Shown in pieces: positions 62,660-64,000 of a stretch of 64,000 nt of DNA (its first letter is position 1; each line of letters starts with the position of its first letter). The stretch comes from Sulfuricella sp. GTDB lineage: Bacteria > Pseudomonadota > Gammaproteobacteria > Burkholderiales > Sulfuricellaceae. The position numbers were made by a program, and so were the translations under genes. Under the pieces are notes generated by a model. It worked only from the letters and a program-made list of their open reading frames with translations, was not told the origin of the DNA and did not search any database. The stretch covers positions 1-64,000 of the forward strand of contig JBAZID010000004.1 of assembly GCA_041651995.1 (NCBI GenBank). The letters run 5' to 3'.

Positions 62660-63034
62660 ATGAAACCAATCGATAGCATCGACGGCCTGCACTTGATGGG
62701 CAATCTTTACGGCTGCGGAGGGGAAGGCCAACTGCTGCGGGAAATTAATGCCCTGCGCAGTTTCTGCCTTGAACAGGTCGGCAACTGTGACCTGACTGCG
62801 GTAGGTGAGTGCTTTCACCAGTTCGGCGCTTCAGGTGGCGTTACCGGGGTGGTGATTCTGGCCGAATCCCACATTTCCGTTCACACCTGGCCAGAAAAGC
62901 GTTTCGTGACGCTGGACGTATTCGTCTGCAATATGCAATGCGACAACCGGGCCAAGGCACATCAGCTTTTCGATGCGCTGGTGGCGGCCTTTGAGCCGGA
63001 GGAGAAGCGCTATTACGCGGTAGAAAGATTCTGA
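62660..63034 (+). CDS. speD: S-adenosylmethionine decarboxylase, class 1B proenzyme
   Basis: Provides decarboxylated SAM, the aminopropyl donor for spermidine synthase. The 124-residue proenzyme has the self-cleavage site at the Glu-Ser pair in LAESHISVHTWPE; the serine becomes the pyruvoyl cofactor, and the conserved His and the CNMQC cysteines follow. The length matches the short class 1B (Thermotoga/Bacillus-type) enzymes. ATG 62660 is chosen; the 491-codon open frame upstream is antisense to the SPFH gene. It is divergent from the row containing the membrane spermidine synthase, which strengthens the polyamine reading of that cluster. Confidence 0.93.
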   Translation: MKPIDSIDGLHLMGNLYGCGGEGQLLREINALRSFCLEQVGNCDLTAVGECFHQFGASGGVTGVVILAESHISVHTWPEKRFVTLDVFVCNMQCDNRAKAHQLFDALVAAFEPEEKRYYAVERF

Positions 63035-63037
63035 CTC

Positions 63038-63051
63038 TTTACAGCTGTAAA
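63038..63051. repeat. 14-bp perfect palindrome after speD
   Basis: TTTACAGCTGTAAA three bases past the speD stop. It could be a weak terminator with the following A-run for the minus strand, or a protein-binding site. Confidence 0.35.
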
Positions 63052-63070
63052 AAAGTGACTTTCCGCAAAT

Positions 63071-63445
63071 TCAGGGCTGATCGATGCCGCCAGGCTTCTC
63101 ATCGGGATGACGCCTCAGCCTGCGCCGATCCAGCCACCAGGCCAGCAGCGGTAACAACAACAATCCTCCCGGCAGCAGAATGGCGGCCACATAGGGGCTC
63201 AGGTGGATCAGGCTGCGTATCTGTTTCCTGATAAGGCTGCGATCCTGGCTGGTCCAGTGAAAGCCGTTACGCTGTTTCATGAGCAGCGGCATGAAGCCGC
63301 GTATTTCAGTGAAATCCGCCAGCAGTTCCGAGCGCTGCCGATTCTGCAGCGTGACAAGCTGCGAATAGCCGCGCTGAATAGGATAGATAGCAATGGCGGG
63401 TACGTCACCGAGCCGGCGAATCAATTTTGCTGTCTGTTTGGGCAC
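63071..63445 (-). CDS. Small protein with one or two C-terminal membrane helices, unknown
   Basis: A 124-residue protein. The first 80 residues are polar and basic (LIRRLGDVPAIAIYPIQRGY region), followed by IRSLIHLSPYVAAILLPGGL and LLLPLLAWWLDRRRLRR, which form one long or two short helices. The LSPY...LLPG...LLLPLLAWWLDRR pattern recurs in hypothetical proteins of related bacteria and has a loose likeness to LETM1-type helices, but I would not assign it. It is convergent with speD. Confidence 0.55.
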   Translation of the reverse strand: MPKQTAKLIRRLGDVPAIAIYPIQRGYSQLVTLQNRQRSELLADFTEIRGFMPLLMKQRNGFHWTSQDRSLIRKQIRSLIHLSPYVAAILLPGGLLLLPLLAWWLDRRRLRRHPDEKPGGIDQP

Positions 63446-63574
63446 GGTTTATGGATACGCTTGAAGATTATGATTCAAGCATACCGCCCGCATGGATATT
63501 CGCGCAAGGATCGCTTCAGCAGCACACCAGGGCCAGCTCGCCCCAGTCCGTGGTGTAGCAGGGCGGCTTGCTGT

Positions 63575-63715
63575 GAAGCCAAATTCTGGCTGAAGCCCGC
63601 GCCCAGAGTGGCGGAGAGTGATGGTTTTGACTCGCGCATCCTGCGCGAACTGCTTCAGGTGGTGGAACAAAATGCCGAACTGATTGAAAGGAGTTGGAAT
63701 GAGCACTTCCGCTAA
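63575..63715 (+). pseudogene. Truncated DUF4160-like gene (C-terminal part)
   Basis: The open frame from 63575 reads EAKFWLKPAPRVAESDGFDS followed by RILRELLQVVEQNAELIERS and WNEHFR. This corresponds to the C-terminal half of DUF4160 proteins (pattern AKFWL-P-...-L--L-----L---WNE-F). The expected N-terminal half, with its HxHV-type segment, is not found in any frame upstream, and no start codon with a ribosome site is seen. It overlaps the next gene's start by 17 bp, as intact DUF4160-DUF2442 pairs do. Confidence 0.5.
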
Positions 63716-63947
63716 ATCCGTGCGCTTTGACGACAACAGCATCTGGGTCGATCTGTCCGATGGACGCATCATCGCTGCGCCCCTCGCATGGTTCCCACGA
63801 CTGCTGCACGCCACACCCGAGCAGCGTGGGCGGGTGGAGATCAGCTTGAAGGGCTTGCACTGGGACGAACTCGACGAAGACATTTCCGTCGCCGACTTGC
63901 TGGTGGGAATAGGGGATCTTTCTCAGCAGACGCCGATGGCGGTTTGA
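63699..63947 (+). CDS. DUF2442-domain protein
   Basis: An 82-residue protein of the DUF2442 type: VRFDDNSIWVDLSDGRIIAA, the WFPRLLHATPEQR segment and LHWDELDEDISVADLL are family marks. DUF2442 and DUF4160 genes are often paired and suspected to be toxin-antitoxin-like, but this is not established. Here the DUF4160 partner appears broken. AAAGGAG lies 8 bp upstream of ATG 63699 and is the reason for this start. Confidence 0.8.
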   Translation: MSTSAKSVRFDDNSIWVDLSDGRIIAAPLAWFPRLLHATPEQRGRVEISLKGLHWDELDEDISVADLLVGIGDLSQQTPMAV

Positions 63948-64000
63948 TGCTCTCAGTCCACCGCCGGGCAGCACAGCCAAGCCGGGGGCGGTCGGCGAGG
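63948..64000. other. Right window edge, nothing recognised
   Basis: 53 bp, GC-rich, with no start codon in a meaningful context and no repeat. Confidence 0.2.

Noticed and set aside
61559..63034. A 491-codon plus-strand open frame ending with SpeD
   Set aside because: The first 367 codons are antisense to the SPFH gene and have no family likeness; only the part from ATG 62660 is SpeD.

Overview
This window looks like a chromosomal segment of a betaproteobacterium, probably of the Nitrosomonadales/Sulfuricella-Gallionella kind. That placement is inferred from several things: the gene orders lolC-lolD, tsaB-rimI-uracil DNA glycosylase-lplT and ftsK-lolA-rarA-serS; a monofunctional RelA; a PEP-CTERM exported protein behind a sigma-54-type promoter; and dispersed REP-type repeats. 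No marker here fixes the genus.

Layout. Positions 1-1256 are mobile: the 5' end of an IS256-family transposase, then a two-gene integron cassette remnant on the minus strand with two complete attC sites and one half site and no integrase. From 1483 to about 24800 the content is mostly housekeeping: lipoprotein release (lolCD), DNA uptake (comEC), stringent response (relA), a PEP-CTERM protein, tRNA-Ala(GGC), a methyltransferase, metK, a large hybrid sensor kinase, a patatin lipoprotein, an NlpC/P60 hydrolase, an ABC1/UbiB-type kinase, a DinG/YoaA-type Fe-S helicase, an exported HIRAN protein, tsaB, rimI, a family 4-type uracil-DNA glycosylase and lplT.

From about 26290 to 36548 lies a cell-surface glycolipid locus: three ArnT-like GT39 transferases, two PAP2 phosphatases, an ArnC/GtrB-like GT2, a flippase-like membrane protein, a sialidase-fold protein and a small membrane protein. 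A czcI-czcC-czcB-czcA type metal efflux operon follows (36589-42980). It ends in a 33-codon signal-peptide stub and a stand-alone TIR-domain protein with an unrecognised C-terminal domain, a candidate defence effector. Core genes resume (smr, trxB, ftsK, lolA, rarA, serS, mltF) up to tRNA-Ser(CGA).

A 2.3-kb mini-island sits at the 3' end of tRNA-Ser. It is bounded by perfect 45-bp direct repeats (53430-53474 and 55701-55745) and carries an integrase N-terminal remnant and a hipB-hipA toxin-antitoxin pair. From 55942 to 63034 is a polyamine-linked cluster: a Tat-lipoprotein FAD amine-oxidase-like enzyme, a membrane-anchored spermidine synthase, a DUF350 protein, a 45-residue small protein, a zinc-ribbon DUF4178 protein and an SPFH/SHOCT protein on the minus strand, with speD divergent. 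The right end holds a small membrane protein and a broken DUF4160 next to an intact DUF2442.

Three repeat families are scattered between genes: a GTCGGGCT-type REP, including two 105-bp inverted copies; a CCACGGAG inverted repeat in four copies; and single copies of other hairpin repeats. One REP lies in frame inside the uracil-DNA glycosylase gene. The strongest leads for undescribed biology are the TIR fusion protein, the polyamine/DUF4178 cluster with its small protein, and the tRNA-Ser hipBA island.
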